From NCBI RefSeq assembly GCF_030767025.1, contig NZ_JASITE010000002.1, positions 1 through 64,000 of the forward strand: a stretch of 64,000 nucleotides of DNA. Reading direction: 5' to 3'. The notes under the pieces are model-generated. The model did no database searches, was not told the DNA's origin, and saw nothing but the letters and a program-made list of their open reading frames with translations. Source of the stretch: Nocardia sp. CC227C. Its GTDB lineage: Bacteria; Actinomycetota; Actinomycetes; Mycobacteriales; Mycobacteriaceae. Each line of letters starts with the position of its first letter. Positions within the stretch are counted from its first letter, which is position 1. Shown here in pieces: positions 47,391 to 56,108 of this stretch. Made by a program: the position numbers and the translations under genes.

Positions 47391-48131
47391 CTACCAGCGG
47401 GGTGTCAGCGCGCCGAGCGCGCCGAGGGCGACCGCGGCGGCGGTGGAGGTGCGCAGCACGGTGGGGCCGAGCAGGACGATGGCCGCGCCCGCGTCGGCGA
47501 GTGCGGCCAGTTCGGCATCGTCCAGGCCGCCTTCGGGGCCGACGATGAGCACGATCTCGGGCGCGCCGTCGAAGGGCAGGCGGGTGAACCGGCCGGTGCC
47601 GGATTCGTGCAGGGCGGCGACGACCGCGCCCGCCGACTTGGCCGCGCGGACCAGGTCCAGCACGTCGGCGGTGCGGTGCAGGTCGGCCACGTCCGGGATG
47701 TAGGCGCGGCGCGATTGGCGGGCGGCCTGTTTGGCCGCCGTGCGCCATTTCTCTACGGCCTTGTGCGCCTTGGCTTCCCAGTTGGAGACGCAGCGGGCGG
47801 CCTGCCAGGGGACGATGGCGTCCGCGCCCGCCTCGGTCATGAGTTCCACGGCCAGTTCGGAGCGGTCGCTCTTGGGCAGTGCCTGGACCACCGTCACCCT
47901 CGGGGTCGCCGGGGCGGCGACCCGGCGGCCGAGAACCTTCAGTTCCAGCCGATCCTTCTGCGCCGCCACCACTTCCGATTCGGCGAGGACCCCGTGCCCG
48001 TCGGACAGGGTGATGGGCTCACCCACCCGAATGCGGCGCACCGTGGCGGCGTGCCGCCCCTCCGGGCCGTCCAGGACCGCGGTGCCGCCCGATTCGGGGA
48101 CCTCGTCGAGGTAGAAGACGGTGGCGGCCAC
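47391..48131 (-). CDS. rsmE: 16S rRNA (uracil-1498-N3)-methyltransferase
   Basis: A 246-residue SPOUT methyltransferase that modifies U1498 of 16S rRNA. The N-terminal PUA-like part has GRHAATVRRIRVGEPITLSDG. The SPOUT knot is visible in the C-terminal third, with LIVGPEGGLDDAEL and LGPTVLRTSTA binding S-adenosylmethionine. It starts 4 bp after the dnaJ2 stop and closes the hrcA-dnaJ2-rsmE operon. The 204-bp gap downstream to the convergent MFS gene shows no gene. Confidence 0.94.
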   Translation of the reverse strand: MAATVFYLDEVPESGGTAVLDGPEGRHAATVRRIRVGEPITLSDGHGVLAESEVVAAQKDRLELKVLGRRVAAPATPRVTVVQALPKSDRSELAVELMTEAGADAIVPWQAARCVSNWEAKAHKAVEKWRTAAKQAARQSRRAYIPDVADLHRTADVLDLVRAAKSAGAVVAALHESGTGRFTRLPFDGAPEIVLIVGPEGGLDDAELAALADAGAAIVLLGPTVLRTSTAAAVALGALGALTPRW

Positions 48132-48135
48132 CGGC

Positions 48136-49287
48136 TCAGCGTCCGCTGAAGGAGGCGCGCAGCCGGGCGAACAGTCCGCTGTTGTGCTCGGACTGGGCCG
48201 AGAGCACCTCGGTGCGCTCGTTGCCGCGCAGGCCCTTGTACTTGCGCAGCAGGTCGGTCTGCTTGCCGTCCAGCTTGCTCGGGATGACGATGTCCAGGTG
48301 CGCGATCAGGTCGCCGCGGGAGTTGGCGCGCAGCTTGGGCATGCCGTGGCCGCGCAGCACCGACACCTCGCCGGGCTGGGTGCCCGCCGGAATGGTGAGT
48401 TCCACCGGTCCGTCGAGGATGGTGTCGATGACCACCGTCGCGCCCAGCGCCGCGTCCACCATGGGCACGCGGATGGTGCAGTGCAGATCGTCGCCGTCGC
48501 GCACGAAGGTGTCGTGCGGCTGCTCCACGATCTCCACGTACAGGTCACCGGCCGGGCCGCCGCCGGGGCCGACCTCGCCCTGCGCCGCCAGTCGCACGCG
48601 CATGCCGCTGGCCACGCCCGCCGGAATGGGCGCGGCGATCTCGCGCCGCGACCGCACCCGGCCGTCGCCGCCACACTTGCGGCACGGATCGGGAATGGTC
48701 TCACCCGCGCCACGGCAGGTCGGGCACGGCCGTGAGGTCATGACCTGGCCGAGGAAGGACCGTTGCACGGTCTGCACCTCACCCGCGCCGCCGCAGGTCT
48801 CACAGCGCACCGGCTTGGAGTTGCCATTGGTGCCCGCGCCCTGGCACAGGTCGCAGAGCACGGCGGTGTCGACGGTGAGGTGCTTGGTCACTCCCACCGC
48901 GCACTCCTGCAACGACAGCCGGGTCCGCAGCAGCGAATCCGCGCCGGGCTGCACTCGCCCGCGCGGCTTGCGCTGGCCACCGGAAGCGCCCATGCCGCCG
49001 AAGAACGCCTCGAAGACGTCGCCGAGGCCGCCGAAACCGGCACCCGAGAAGCCGCCGCCCATACCGCCGGACTCCAGCGGGTCGCCGCCGAGGTCCACGA
49101 TGCGCCGCTTCTCCGGGTCGGTGAGCACCTCGTAGGCGCTCGACACCTCGCGGAAGCGCTCCTGCGCTCCCGGATCCGGATTCACATCGGGATGCAGTTC
49201 ACGCGCCAGCTTGCGATAGGCGCGCTTGATCTCCTGGTCGGTCGCGTTCTGCGCGACACCGAGCAGTGCGTAATAGTCCCGTGCCAC
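48136..49287 (-). CDS. dnaJ2: Chaperone DnaJ (DnaJ2)
   Basis: An Hsp40 co-chaperone that stimulates DnaK. The 383-residue protein has the J domain with HPD at residues 32-34, a Gly/Phe linker, four CxxCxGxG zinc repeats ([32 protein letters not shown]) and the C-terminal substrate-binding domain. Start is GTG. It follows hrcA, as in M. tuberculosis Rv2374c-Rv2373c. Between the two genes lies an isolated CRISPR-repeat-like hairpin 23 bp before this start. Confidence 0.96.
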   Translation of the reverse strand: MARDYYALLGVAQNATDQEIKRAYRKLARELHPDVNPDPGAQERFREVSSAYEVLTDPEKRRIVDLGGDPLESGGMGGGFSGAGFGGLGDVFEAFFGGMGASGGQRKPRGRVQPGADSLLRTRLSLQECAVGVTKHLTVDTAVLCDLCQGAGTNGNSKPVRCETCGGAGEVQTVQRSFLGQVMTSRPCPTCRGAGETIPDPCRKCGGDGRVRSRREIAAPIPAGVASGMRVRLAAQGEVGPGGGPAGDLYVEIVEQPHDTFVRDGDDLHCTIRVPMVDAALGATVVIDTILDGPVELTIPAGTQPGEVSVLRGHGMPKLRANSRGDLIAHLDIVIPSKLDGKQTDLLRKYKGLRGNERTEVLSAQSEHNSGLFARLRASFSGR

Positions 49288-49310
49288 TTGCGCTCTCTAG
49301 TCCTGTCCTG

Positions 49311-49340
49311 GGGCTCATCCCCGCCCGTGCGGGGAAACAC
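49311..49340 (-). repeat. Single orphan type I-E CRISPR-repeat-like element
   Basis: Thirty bases between the hrcA stop and the dnaJ2 start read, on the minus strand, GTGTTTCCCCGCACGG followed by GCGGGGATGAGCCC. This is very close to the class of type I-E repeats common in actinobacteria (GTG-CCCCGC-GCGGGG-ATGAGCC). Only one copy is present, there are no spacers, and no cas gene lies in the window. The 6-bp stem could also act as a small mRNA hairpin. Confidence 0.5.
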
Positions 49341-49352
49341 TCTTCAACCGGC

Positions 49353-50393
49353 TCACCGTTCGGCGAGCACCTCACCGATATACCGGGCGACCGCGGCCAC
49401 CGAAGCAATGGTCCCGGGGTAGTCCATCCGGGTCGGACCGAGCACACCCATTCCCCCGAGCACGGTACCCGTTACGCCGTAGCCGGTGGACACCACCGCC
49501 GTGCCGCGCATCTGCTCGACCTTGGTCTCCTCCCCGATCTGCACGGTCACGGTACCCGGCTGCTGCGCCGCTGCCAGCAGCTTCAGCACGATCACCTGCT
49601 CCTCGAGCGCCTCCAGCACCGAGCGCAGCGAGCCCGGGAAGCCATTGCCCGCGAAATCGGAGGCGCTGCGGGTCAGATTGGCGGTGCCGCCGAGCACCAG
49701 CCGCTCCTCCGGATGTTCGACGAGGGTCTCCACCAGCACCGTCGACACCCGTACCAGCACATCCCGCAGTCTGGCCGGGGCGTGCTCGGGCAGTGCGGCG
49801 ACCGCGGCCGAGGCCGTGCCGAGCCGCTTGCCGTCCATGGCGTTGCCGAGCATGCCGCGCAGCGCGGCCAGATCCTCCTCGGAGACCACATCGCCCAGAT
49901 CCACCAGCCGCTGGTCGACGCGGCCGGTGTCGGTGATGACCACCAGCAGCAACCGGGCGGGATTGAGGGCGACCACCTCGAGATGGCGGACGGTGGAGGC
50001 GGTGACGGTCGGGTACTGCACCATGGCGACCTGGCGGGTCAGCTGGGCCAGCAGTCGCACCCCGCGCCGCAGCACGTCGTCGAGGTCGACGCCGTTCTCC
50101 AGGAATTCGATGATCGCCCGCCGCTCGGCCCCGGACAGCGGTTTCACCTCGGCGATGTGGTCGACGAACTGGCGATAGCCCTTGTCGGTGGGGATGCGGC
50201 CGGAGCTGGTGTGCGGCTGGGTGATGTAGCCCTCGGCCTCCAGTACCGCCATGTCGTTGCGCACGGTCGCGCTGGAAACGCCCAGGTTGTGCCGATCGAC
50301 CAGACTCTTGGACCCGATCGGTTCCTTGGTCGCGATGTAGTCCGCGACGATCGCGCGCAGGACTTCGAGCCGTCGTTGCTCGGTGCTCGACAT
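49353..50393 (-). CDS. hrcA: Heat-inducible transcription repressor HrcA
   Basis: HrcA represses chaperone genes through CIRCE elements. The 346-residue protein begins with a winged helix ([46 protein letters not shown]). The central and C-terminal domains show [16 protein letters not shown] and the family tail [30 protein letters not shown] 50393 follows a strong AGGAGG; the longer frame adds non-homologous sequence. I saw no CIRCE palindrome in the 163 bp upstream of it, nor before dnaJ2. Confidence 0.95.
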   Translation of the reverse strand: MSSTEQRRLEVLRAIVADYIATKEPIGSKSLVDRHNLGVSSATVRNDMAVLEAEGYITQPHTSSGRIPTDKGYRQFVDHIAEVKPLSGAERRAIIEFLENGVDLDDVLRRGVRLLAQLTRQVAMVQYPTVTASTVRHLEVVALNPARLLLVVITDTGRVDQRLVDLGDVVSEEDLAALRGMLGNAMDGKRLGTASAAVAALPEHAPARLRDVLVRVSTVLVETLVEHPEERLVLGGTANLTRSASDFAGNGFPGSLRSVLEALEEQVIVLKLLAAAQQPGTVTVQIGEETKVEQMRGTAVVSTGYGVTGTVLGGMGVLGPTRMDYPGTIASVAAVARYIGEVLAER

Positions 50394-50556
50394 CTGCCCC
50401 ACCTCCTCGTTCGCCTTCGGGTCCGCCGCCCGCCCGCACCGTTCGGAGCGCAGGGTGGACCCGCGGATTCCCGGTTGATCCGCGATCCAGTTTAATTGCC
50501 CGGCGGCGTATCGCCCGCGCACCCGTCGCCAGCTGCGTGGATACCTGCCGGAAGAA

Positions 50557-51135
50557 CTACGGCAAGGTCATGCGCGGTTCATTGCCGGGTTTCCATTTGA
50601 TGCCGCAACCGATGCTGGGCGCATGCGGTTCCGGGACGATGCCGCCCGCGAACACGAACGACACCGCCGACCGCAGCGACGCGCCGTCGGAGGGCAGGTC
50701 GTTGCCCGGGCGGGCGGCGTCGAACTCGCCGCGATAGGCCAGTCGGCGGTCGGCGTCGTAGAGGAAGAGGTCCGGTGTGCACTGGGCCCGGAATGCCTTG
50801 GCCACCTCCTGCGCTTCGTCGAGGAGGTACGGGAACCGGAATCCGGCCCGCTGCGCCTGCTCGCGCAGGTGGTCGGCGTCGTCGTCGGGGTAGTTGCGCA
50901 CATCGTTGCTGCTGATCGCGACCGTGGCCAGGCCCTCACCGGCCAGTTCCGCGGTCACCGCGCCGAACGCGCGCTCGATCCGCCGCACGTACGGACAGTG
51001 ATTCGACAGGAAGGCGACCAGCAGGGCCGGCTGGGCGGCGAAGCTGCCCAGCGAGTACGTGTCGCCGTCGACGGAGGGCAGGGTGAAGTCGGGGGCGGGC
51101 GTGCCGAGCTGAACCATCAGGGATTGGAGCGCCAT
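50557..51135 (-). CDS. Thioredoxin-fold peroxiredoxin/TlpA-like protein
   Basis: A 192-residue thioredoxin-fold protein of the AhpC/TSA-redoxin type. It starts with [22 protein letters not shown] and carries [13 protein letters not shown] with a peroxidatic-type cysteine. A second cysteine lies in [11 protein letters not shown], and a third in the conserved tail [12 protein letters not shown]. No signal peptide is seen, so it is cytoplasmic. Homologues are annotated as thioredoxin-family proteins of unknown partner. It is followed by an epoxide hydrolase on the same strand, 55 bp upstream of it. Confidence 0.82.
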   Translation of the reverse strand: MALQSLMVQLGTPAPDFTLPSVDGDTYSLGSFAAQPALLVAFLSNHCPYVRRIERAFGAVTAELAGEGLATVAISSNDVRNYPDDDADHLREQAQRAGFRFPYLLDEAQEVAKAFRAQCTPDLFLYDADRRLAYRGEFDAARPGNDLPSDGASLRSAVSFVFAGGIVPEPHAPSIGCGIKWKPGNEPRMTLP

Positions 51136-51190
51136 CCGCCCATTGTCCGCCGCCGGGGCGCGACCGCGCAGGGTTCCGTGGGATCGCGAA

Positions 51191-52333
51191 TCAGCTCAGT
51201 TCGGCGAAGAAGGCGCGGATGTCGGCGGCCAGGATGTCGGGGGTCTGCATGGCGGCGAAGTGGCCGCCGGAGTCGTAGTCGGTCCAGCGGACGATCTTGT
51301 TCACCTGTTCGGCATAGCGCCGGATGGCGACATCCTCGGCGAAATTGGCGACCGCCGTTGGGATGCGGGAGGGGGTGGGGAGATTGCGCGTGTGCAGCGA
51401 CTCGTAATACAGCTGGGCCGAGGAGCTTCCGGTGTTGGTGAACCAGTAGACGGAGATGTTGGCCAGCAGGTGGTCGCGGTTCACCCGCTCGTCCAGGGTG
51501 CCGTCGGTTCCGGTCCAGGACTCGAATTTCTCGACGATCCAGGCGAGTTGGCCCGCCGGGGAGTCGGCCAGCGCGAAGCCGAGGGTGTGCGGCCGGGTGC
51601 CCTGGATCTGGAAGTAGCCGCTGCCGTCGGACAGGTAGCGGCCCAGGCGCACCAGCCGGATGCGCTCGAGTTCGGTGAGGGTCTCGACCTCCTGGTCGGG
51701 TACCGGGCCGTAGGGGATGAATCCCATGGTGGCGGCGTTGACGTGCACGCCGATCACGCTGTCGGCATCGATGCGGCCGAGGTCAGGGGCGATGAACGCG
51801 CCGAAGTCGCCACCCTGCACCCCGTAGCGCGGATAGCCGAGGCGGCGCATGAGTTCGGCGTAGGCGCGGGCGGTGCGGGTGCTGTCCCAGCCGATGTCGG
51901 GGGCGGGACCGGAGAAGCCGAAGTTGGGATGCGACGGAATGATCAGGTCGAAGACCGGGCCGTCGTCCCCGGGATCGGTGAGCGGTTCGATCACGTCCAG
52001 GAATTCCAGCACCGACCCGGGCCAGCCGTGCAGCAGCACCAGCGGGATGGCATCGGGGTGGCGAGAACGAATGTGCAGGAAGTGAATTCGCGTCCCGTCG
52101 ATGGTGGTGCGGTACTGCGGATAGGAGTTGAGCCGCTTCTCCCACACCGTCCAGTCGAACCGCTCCGCCCAGTACCCGGCCAGCTCGCGCAGATAGTCGA
52201 CCGGTACGCCGCGCGCCCAGCCGACGCCGGGAATCTGTGTCGGCCAGCGGGTTTCGCCGAGCCGTCGGCGCAGATCCGACAGCTCGTCCCGGCCGATCTC
52301 CACCTGGAACGGAACAATGTCCTCGTCGTACAT
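51191..52333 (-). CDS. Epoxide hydrolase (EHN-domain alpha/beta hydrolase)
   Basis: A 380-residue microsomal-type epoxide hydrolase. An EHN N-terminal domain (VEIGRDELSDLRRRLGETRWP, VDYLRELAGYW) precedes the alpha/beta-hydrolase core with the oxyanion motif LLHGWPGS, the nucleophile elbow QGGDFG, and the C-terminal acid and His (SGGHFAAMQ). It opens epoxides to diols through an aspartyl ester. Start at ATG 52333. In M. tuberculosis the hrcA-hemN interval holds the mycobactin genes instead of this enzyme. Confidence 0.92.
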   Translation of the reverse strand: MYDEDIVPFQVEIGRDELSDLRRRLGETRWPTQIPGVGWARGVPVDYLRELAGYWAERFDWTVWEKRLNSYPQYRTTIDGTRIHFLHIRSRHPDAIPLVLLHGWPGSVLEFLDVIEPLTDPGDDGPVFDLIIPSHPNFGFSGPAPDIGWDSTRTARAYAELMRRLGYPRYGVQGGDFGAFIAPDLGRIDADSVIGVHVNAATMGFIPYGPVPDQEVETLTELERIRLVRLGRYLSDGSGYFQIQGTRPHTLGFALADSPAGQLAWIVEKFESWTGTDGTLDERVNRDHLLANISVYWFTNTGSSSAQLYYESLHTRNLPTPSRIPTAVANFAEDVAIRRYAEQVNKIVRWTDYDSGGHFAAMQTPDILAADIRAFFAELS

Positions 52334-52475
52334 GACGGATTTCCTCGCAGCCGCGATACGAACTCGAAAGCCCTGGTGAGCAGCAGCCTAGTCGGCTGCC
52401 CCGGTCTCGCGGCGCGGATTCGGCGCGCCCGCCCCCGTGATCGCCCCGGGTAGACCGGACCGCACTGCGGTCGGG

Positions 52476-53699
52476 CTATGTGAGCAGTGTGCGGACGACC
52501 GCGTCGGCCAGCAGGCGGCCGCGGTCGGTGAGGATCAGCCGGTCGGCGAGCCGGTCGGCGAGCCCGTCGGCGATGACCCGCGCGGCGGCGGCGCGACCGG
52601 CGGCATCGAGGTCGTCCAGGGGCAGGCCGCTGCGCAGGCGGACGGTGAGCATGACCCGCTCGGTGTAGCGCTCCTCGGCGGTGAGCGGTTCCCACCCCGC
52701 GGCGGGAAGTGCGCCGGTCGCCACCCGGTCCGCGTAGCGCGCCGGATGCTTCACATTCCACCAGCGGACGCCGCCGACGTGGCTGTGTGCGCCCGGGCCC
52801 GCGCCGAGCCAGTCGCCGCCGTCCCAGTAGCCGAGGTTGTGGCGGCAGCGGGCGGCGTCGTCGGCGGCCCAGTTGGAGACCTCGTACCAGCTCAGGCCCG
52901 CCTGTTCGAGGCGGGCGTCGAGGCGTTCGTAGCGGGCGGCGAGCACATCCTCGTCGGGGGCGGGCAGTTCACCGCGGCGCACACGGCGGGCCAGCGCGGT
53001 GCCGTCCTCGACGATGAGCGAATAGGCCGAGAGGTGGTCCACCCCCGCGGCGAGCACGGCGTCGATGCTGGCGTCCAGATCGGCGTCGGTCTCGCCCGGG
53101 GTGCCGTAGATGAGGTCCAGGTTGACGTGGTCGAATCCGGCGGCGCGCGCCTCCCGGGCGGCGGCCACCGCCCGGCCGGGGGTGTGCGTGCGGTCGAGCA
53201 CCTTCAGCACGTGCGCGGCGGCGGACTGCATGCCCAGCGAGATGCGGGTGTATCCGGCCGCGCGCAGCCGCTCGAAGAAGGCCGGGGAGGTGGACTCCGG
53301 ATTCGATTCGGTGGTGACCTCGGCGCCGGCGGCGAGGGTGAAGTTCGCCCGCACCGCGTCGAGCACGTCCGCCAGTCCGTCGCCGCCGAGCAGCGACGGC
53401 GTCCCGCCGCCGACGAACACGGTCTCCACCGGCGGCACCGCACTCGGCAGCGCCTCGAATTCCCGTGCCGCCGTGGCCAGTTCGCCGCGCAGCGCCTCGA
53501 ACCAGGATTGCGGCGACGAGGAGCTGCCCAACTCCCCCGCCGTGTAGGTGTTGAAATCGCAGTACCCGCACCGCGTGGCGCAGAACGGCACGTGGATGTA
53601 GATCCCGAACGCCCCGCCCCCGAAGTCGCGCAGCGTCGGCGCCGACGACTCGGAGCCCGCCGGGGCGGCGTGAGCGGAGGACGGAGCGGATGCGGTCAC
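52476..53699 (-). CDS. hemW: Radical SAM heme chaperone HemW
   Basis: A radical-SAM protein related to HemN, thought to deliver heme to membrane enzymes. About 407 residues. The 4Fe-4S motif CATRCGYC sits in FGIYIHVPFCATRCGYCDFNTYT; the GGGTPSLL and GMQS strands follow. The first cysteine is preceded by HVPF as in HemW. The start is uncertain: GTG 53699 has GGAGG very close, and ATG 53726 or GTG 53729 are alternatives. It corresponds to M. tuberculosis Rv2388c. It is divergent from the sulfur operon. Confidence 0.9.
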   Translation of the reverse strand: MTASAPSSAHAAPAGSESSAPTLRDFGGGAFGIYIHVPFCATRCGYCDFNTYTAGELGSSSSPQSWFEALRGELATAAREFEALPSAVPPVETVFVGGGTPSLLGGDGLADVLDAVRANFTLAAGAEVTTESNPESTSPAFFERLRAAGYTRISLGMQSAAAHVLKVLDRTHTPGRAVAAAREARAAGFDHVNLDLIYGTPGETDADLDASIDAVLAAGVDHLSAYSLIVEDGTALARRVRRGELPAPDEDVLAARYERLDARLEQAGLSWYEVSNWAADDAARCRHNLGYWDGGDWLGAGPGAHSHVGGVRWWNVKHPARYADRVATGALPAAGWEPLTAEERYTERVMLTVRLRSGLPLDDLDAAGRAAAARVIADGLADRLADRLILTDRGRLLADAVVRTLLT

Positions 53700-53820
53700 C
53701 CCTCCAGTCTGACCGGTCGCGCACATCACACCGCAGCCGCCACCTCGCTGTGCATCCCGAATCCGCTCCCGCCCCGCGTGCCGGGCGGGCGCGGCGGGCC
53801 GGGCGGAACCGTCGACGGAT

Positions 53821-53955
53821 TCAGTGGTCGACGACCGGGGTGTTCTGGCAGAAGGTGAGCAGCCAGCGGCCGTCCTCCTTCGTCATGCCGTAGAGCGGGC
53901 TGCCCTCGGACCGGAGTTCGCCGTCGTGGGACAGATAGCGCTGGCGCACCTTGGC
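53821..53955 (-). pseudogene. 3' fragment of a SnoaL/SgcJ-like gene
   Basis: About 44 C-terminal residues (ending GSPLYGMTKEDGRWLLTFCQNTPVVDH) resemble the end of SnoaL-like proteins of the SgcJ/EcaC or DUF4440 type. The preceding ~80 residues of such a protein are missing; the frame continues upstream into intergenic sequence with no similarity. It looks like a decaying remnant between hemW and the sulfur operon. Confidence 0.45.
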
Positions 53956-54070
53956 CGGGCTATGAGACGCGTCACAAATCAGGTCGGCTGTCCAGGGGAT
54001 TTCCCGGAGATGTCCGGAAAATACCGTCGAGCGGTCGGAACGACCCGTCTGACATGGCACAATAAGCTGC

Positions 54071-54163
54071 ATGACGGCACTTGGGGTACGACTCGTGGCA
54101 CGACGCCATGTCGACTTCAAGCGCGTCTGCAGCGCGAGCTGTCTGCCCGGAAGCCTCCGGTAG
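54071..54163 (+). CDS. Putative cysteine-containing leader peptide of the sulfur operon
   Basis: A 30-codon open frame, too small for routine gene calls, encodes MTALGVRLVARRHVDFKRVC followed by SASCLPGSLR. It resembles the short leader peptides (RLVxRRHVD...C) that precede sulfur-assimilation operons in Actinobacteria and contains two cysteines near its end. It starts 231 bp before sirA. CACAAT (54058-54063) lies about 7 bp before its ATG, so the transcript may be leaderless, as reported for mycobacterial cysteine-responsive uORFs. Ribosome stalling at Cys codons when cysteine is scarce would change folding downstream (inference from known systems). Confidence 0.72.
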   Translation: MTALGVRLVARRHVDFKRVCSASCLPGSLR

Positions 54164-54301
54164 ATCGGCTCCCCACTCTTCCCGGAAACCGGCGTCACCG
54201 CGACGCCGCGGAGACCGGTTCGCTGATAGCCGTATCACTGATATCGGAGGCGTGAGCCAGCCCCTCCCGCCTGCCCGCAAGACCCATCAGGAGCGATCCC
54301 C
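54164..54301 (+). promoter_or_regulatory. Candidate attenuator between leader peptide and sirA
   Basis: Two mutually exclusive hairpins can form just after the leader stop: GGCGTC/GACGCC (54191-54207) and AACCGG/CCGGTT (54187-54220). Further on, CCTCC (54263-54267) can pair with GGAGG (54246-54250) or, more weakly, with the sirA ribosome binding site AGGAG (54289-54293). This fits translation-coupled attenuation, though no U-tract terminator is seen. Confidence 0.45.
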
Positions 54302-56092
54302 ATGACGTCGAGCACCGACGCCACCAGTTCCGATTCCGCTCGCCCCGCCCGGCCGCCGCGCCCCGCCGCCGAGCGACGCGTGCGCCCGGACCGGCCGCGT
54401 TCGGAAGCGCCCGTGGCACCGCGGGAGCGCACCGGCCGACCGGTCCGCCGCAAGTCCGAGGGCCAGTGGGCGCTCGGCTACCGCGAGCCGCTGAACCCGA
54501 ACGAGCAGAACAAGAAGGACGACAACCCGCTCAACGTCCGCGCCCGCATCGAGAACATCTACTCCAAGGCCGGATTCGACTCCATCGACAAGAGCGATCT
54601 GCGCGGCCGATTCCGCTGGTGGGGCCTCTACACCCAGCGCGAAGAGGGCTACGACGGCACCTGGACCGGCGACGAGAACATCGACATTCTCGAGGCGAAG
54701 TACTTCATGATGCGGGTGCGCTGCGACGCGGGCGCGCTCGACGCCCGGCAGTTACGCACCATCGGCGAGATCTCCACCGAATTCGGCCGCGACACCGCCG
54801 ATCTCTCCGACCGCGAGAACGTGCAGTACCACTGGATCGAGATCGAGAACGTGCCGGAGATCTGGCGGCGGCTCGAGGAGGTCGGCCTGCACACCACCGA
54901 GGCGTGCGGCGACTGCCCGCGCGTCATCCTCGGTTCGCCGCTGGCCGGTGAATCCTTCGGCGAAATCCTCGATCCCACACCGGCCATCGACGAGATCGTG
55001 AAGCGCTACATCGGCGACAAGCGCTACTCCAACCTGCCGCGCAAGTTCAAGACCGCCATCTCCGGCCAGCAGGACGTGGTGCACGAGATCAACGACGTCG
55101 CCTTCATCGGCGTCGAGCATCCCGAGCACGGTCCCGGACTCGATGTCTGGGTCGGCGGCGGACTGTCCACCAACCCCATGCTGGCGCAGCGTCTTGGCGC
55201 GTGGGTGCCCCTCGACGAGGTGCCCGACGTGTGGGAGGCCATCGTGGCGCTCTACCGCGACTACGGCTACCGCCGACTGCGCACCAAGGCCCGCATCAAG
55301 TTCCTGGTGAAGGACTGGGGCATCGAGAAGTTCCGCGAGGTGCTCGAGACCGAGTACCTGAAGCGCAAGCTCGTCGACGGCCCCGCCCCGGAGCGGCCCG
55401 CGCGCCCCATCGACCACATCGGGGTGCAGAAGCTGCGCAACGGGCTCAACGCGGTCGGCTTCTCCCCCATCGCCGGTCGCGTCTCGGGCACCATCCTGCA
55501 GCAGGTGGCCGACGCGGTGGAGCGGGTCGGCTCCGATCGGGTGCGTTTCACCCCCTACCAGAAGCTCATCGTCCTGGATGTGGCCGACGACAAGGTCGAT
55601 CAGCTGATCGACGAGCTGGCACCGCTGGGACTGCACGCCCGCCCGTCGCACTGGCGGCGGAATCTGCTGGCGTGCAGCGGTATCGAGTTCTGCAAGCTGT
55701 CGTTCGTGGAGACCCGCAAGCGCTCGCAGGTGCTGGCCCCCGAGCTCGAGCAGCGGCTCGCGGATATCAATGCCGATCTGGACGTGCCGATCACCATCAA
55801 TATCAACGGCTGCCCGAACTCCTGCGGCCGGTCCCAGATCGCCGATATCGGCTTCAAGGGCCAGCTCGTCGACGACGGCGACGGGAATCAGGTGGAGGGC
55901 TTCCAGGTTCATCTCGGTGGCAGCCTCGGGCTCGACAGCGGTTTCGGCCGCAAGCTGCGCCAGCACAAGGTGACCAGCGCCGAGCTCGGCGACTACATCG
56001 AGCGCGTGGTGCGCAACTTCGTCAAGAACCGTGACGGTGAAGAACGGTTCGCGCAGTGGGCTGTTCGCGCCGACGAGGCAGATCTGCGGTAG
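54302..56092 (+). CDS. sirA: Ferredoxin-dependent sulfite reductase (SirA/NirA type)
   Basis: Reduces sulfite to sulfide in six one-electron steps using siroheme and a 4Fe-4S cluster. The 596-residue protein has an N-terminal Arg/Pro-rich tail of about 50 residues, two parachain halves, and the cluster cysteines CSGIEFC and NGCPNSC at the C-terminal side. LYTQREEGYDG and TEACGDCPR are the regions that provide the Tyr-Cys crosslink in the M. tuberculosis enzyme (Rv2391). AGGAG precedes the ATG. It is the first long gene of the sulfur operon, with cysH 16 bp downstream. Confidence 0.94.
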   Translation: MTSSTDATSSDSARPARPPRPAAERRVRPDRPRSEAPVAPRERTGRPVRRKSEGQWALGYREPLNPNEQNKKDDNPLNVRARIENIYSKAGFDSIDKSDLRGRFRWWGLYTQREEGYDGTWTGDENIDILEAKYFMMRVRCDAGALDARQLRTIGEISTEFGRDTADLSDRENVQYHWIEIENVPEIWRRLEEVGLHTTEACGDCPRVILGSPLAGESFGEILDPTPAIDEIVKRYIGDKRYSNLPRKFKTAISGQQDVVHEINDVAFIGVEHPEHGPGLDVWVGGGLSTNPMLAQRLGAWVPLDEVPDVWEAIVALYRDYGYRRLRTKARIKFLVKDWGIEKFREVLETEYLKRKLVDGPAPERPARPIDHIGVQKLRNGLNAVGFSPIAGRVSGTILQQVADAVERVGSDRVRFTPYQKLIVLDVADDKVDQLIDELAPLGLHARPSHWRRNLLACSGIEFCKLSFVETRKRSQVLAPELEQRLADINADLDVPITININGCPNSCGRSQIADIGFKGQLVDDGDGNQVEGFQVHLGGSLGLDSGFGRKLRQHKVTSAELGDYIERVVRNFVKNRDGEERFAQWAVRADEADLR

Positions 56093-56108
56093 TTGGGAGA
56101 TATCCGGT

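Noticed and set aside
49311..49340. CRISPR array
   Set aside because: Only one repeat-like unit, no second copy at array spacing and no cas gene in the window, so it is reported as an orphan repeat and not an array.
50394..50556. CIRCE operator (HrcA site) before hrcA
   Set aside because: No TTAGCACTC-type 9-9-9 inverted repeat is present in this gap or upstream of dnaJ2.
53956..54301. SAM or other known sulfur riboswitch before sirA
   Set aside because: No SAM-I, SAM-II or SAM-IV core pattern was recognisable; a translated leader peptide explains the region better.
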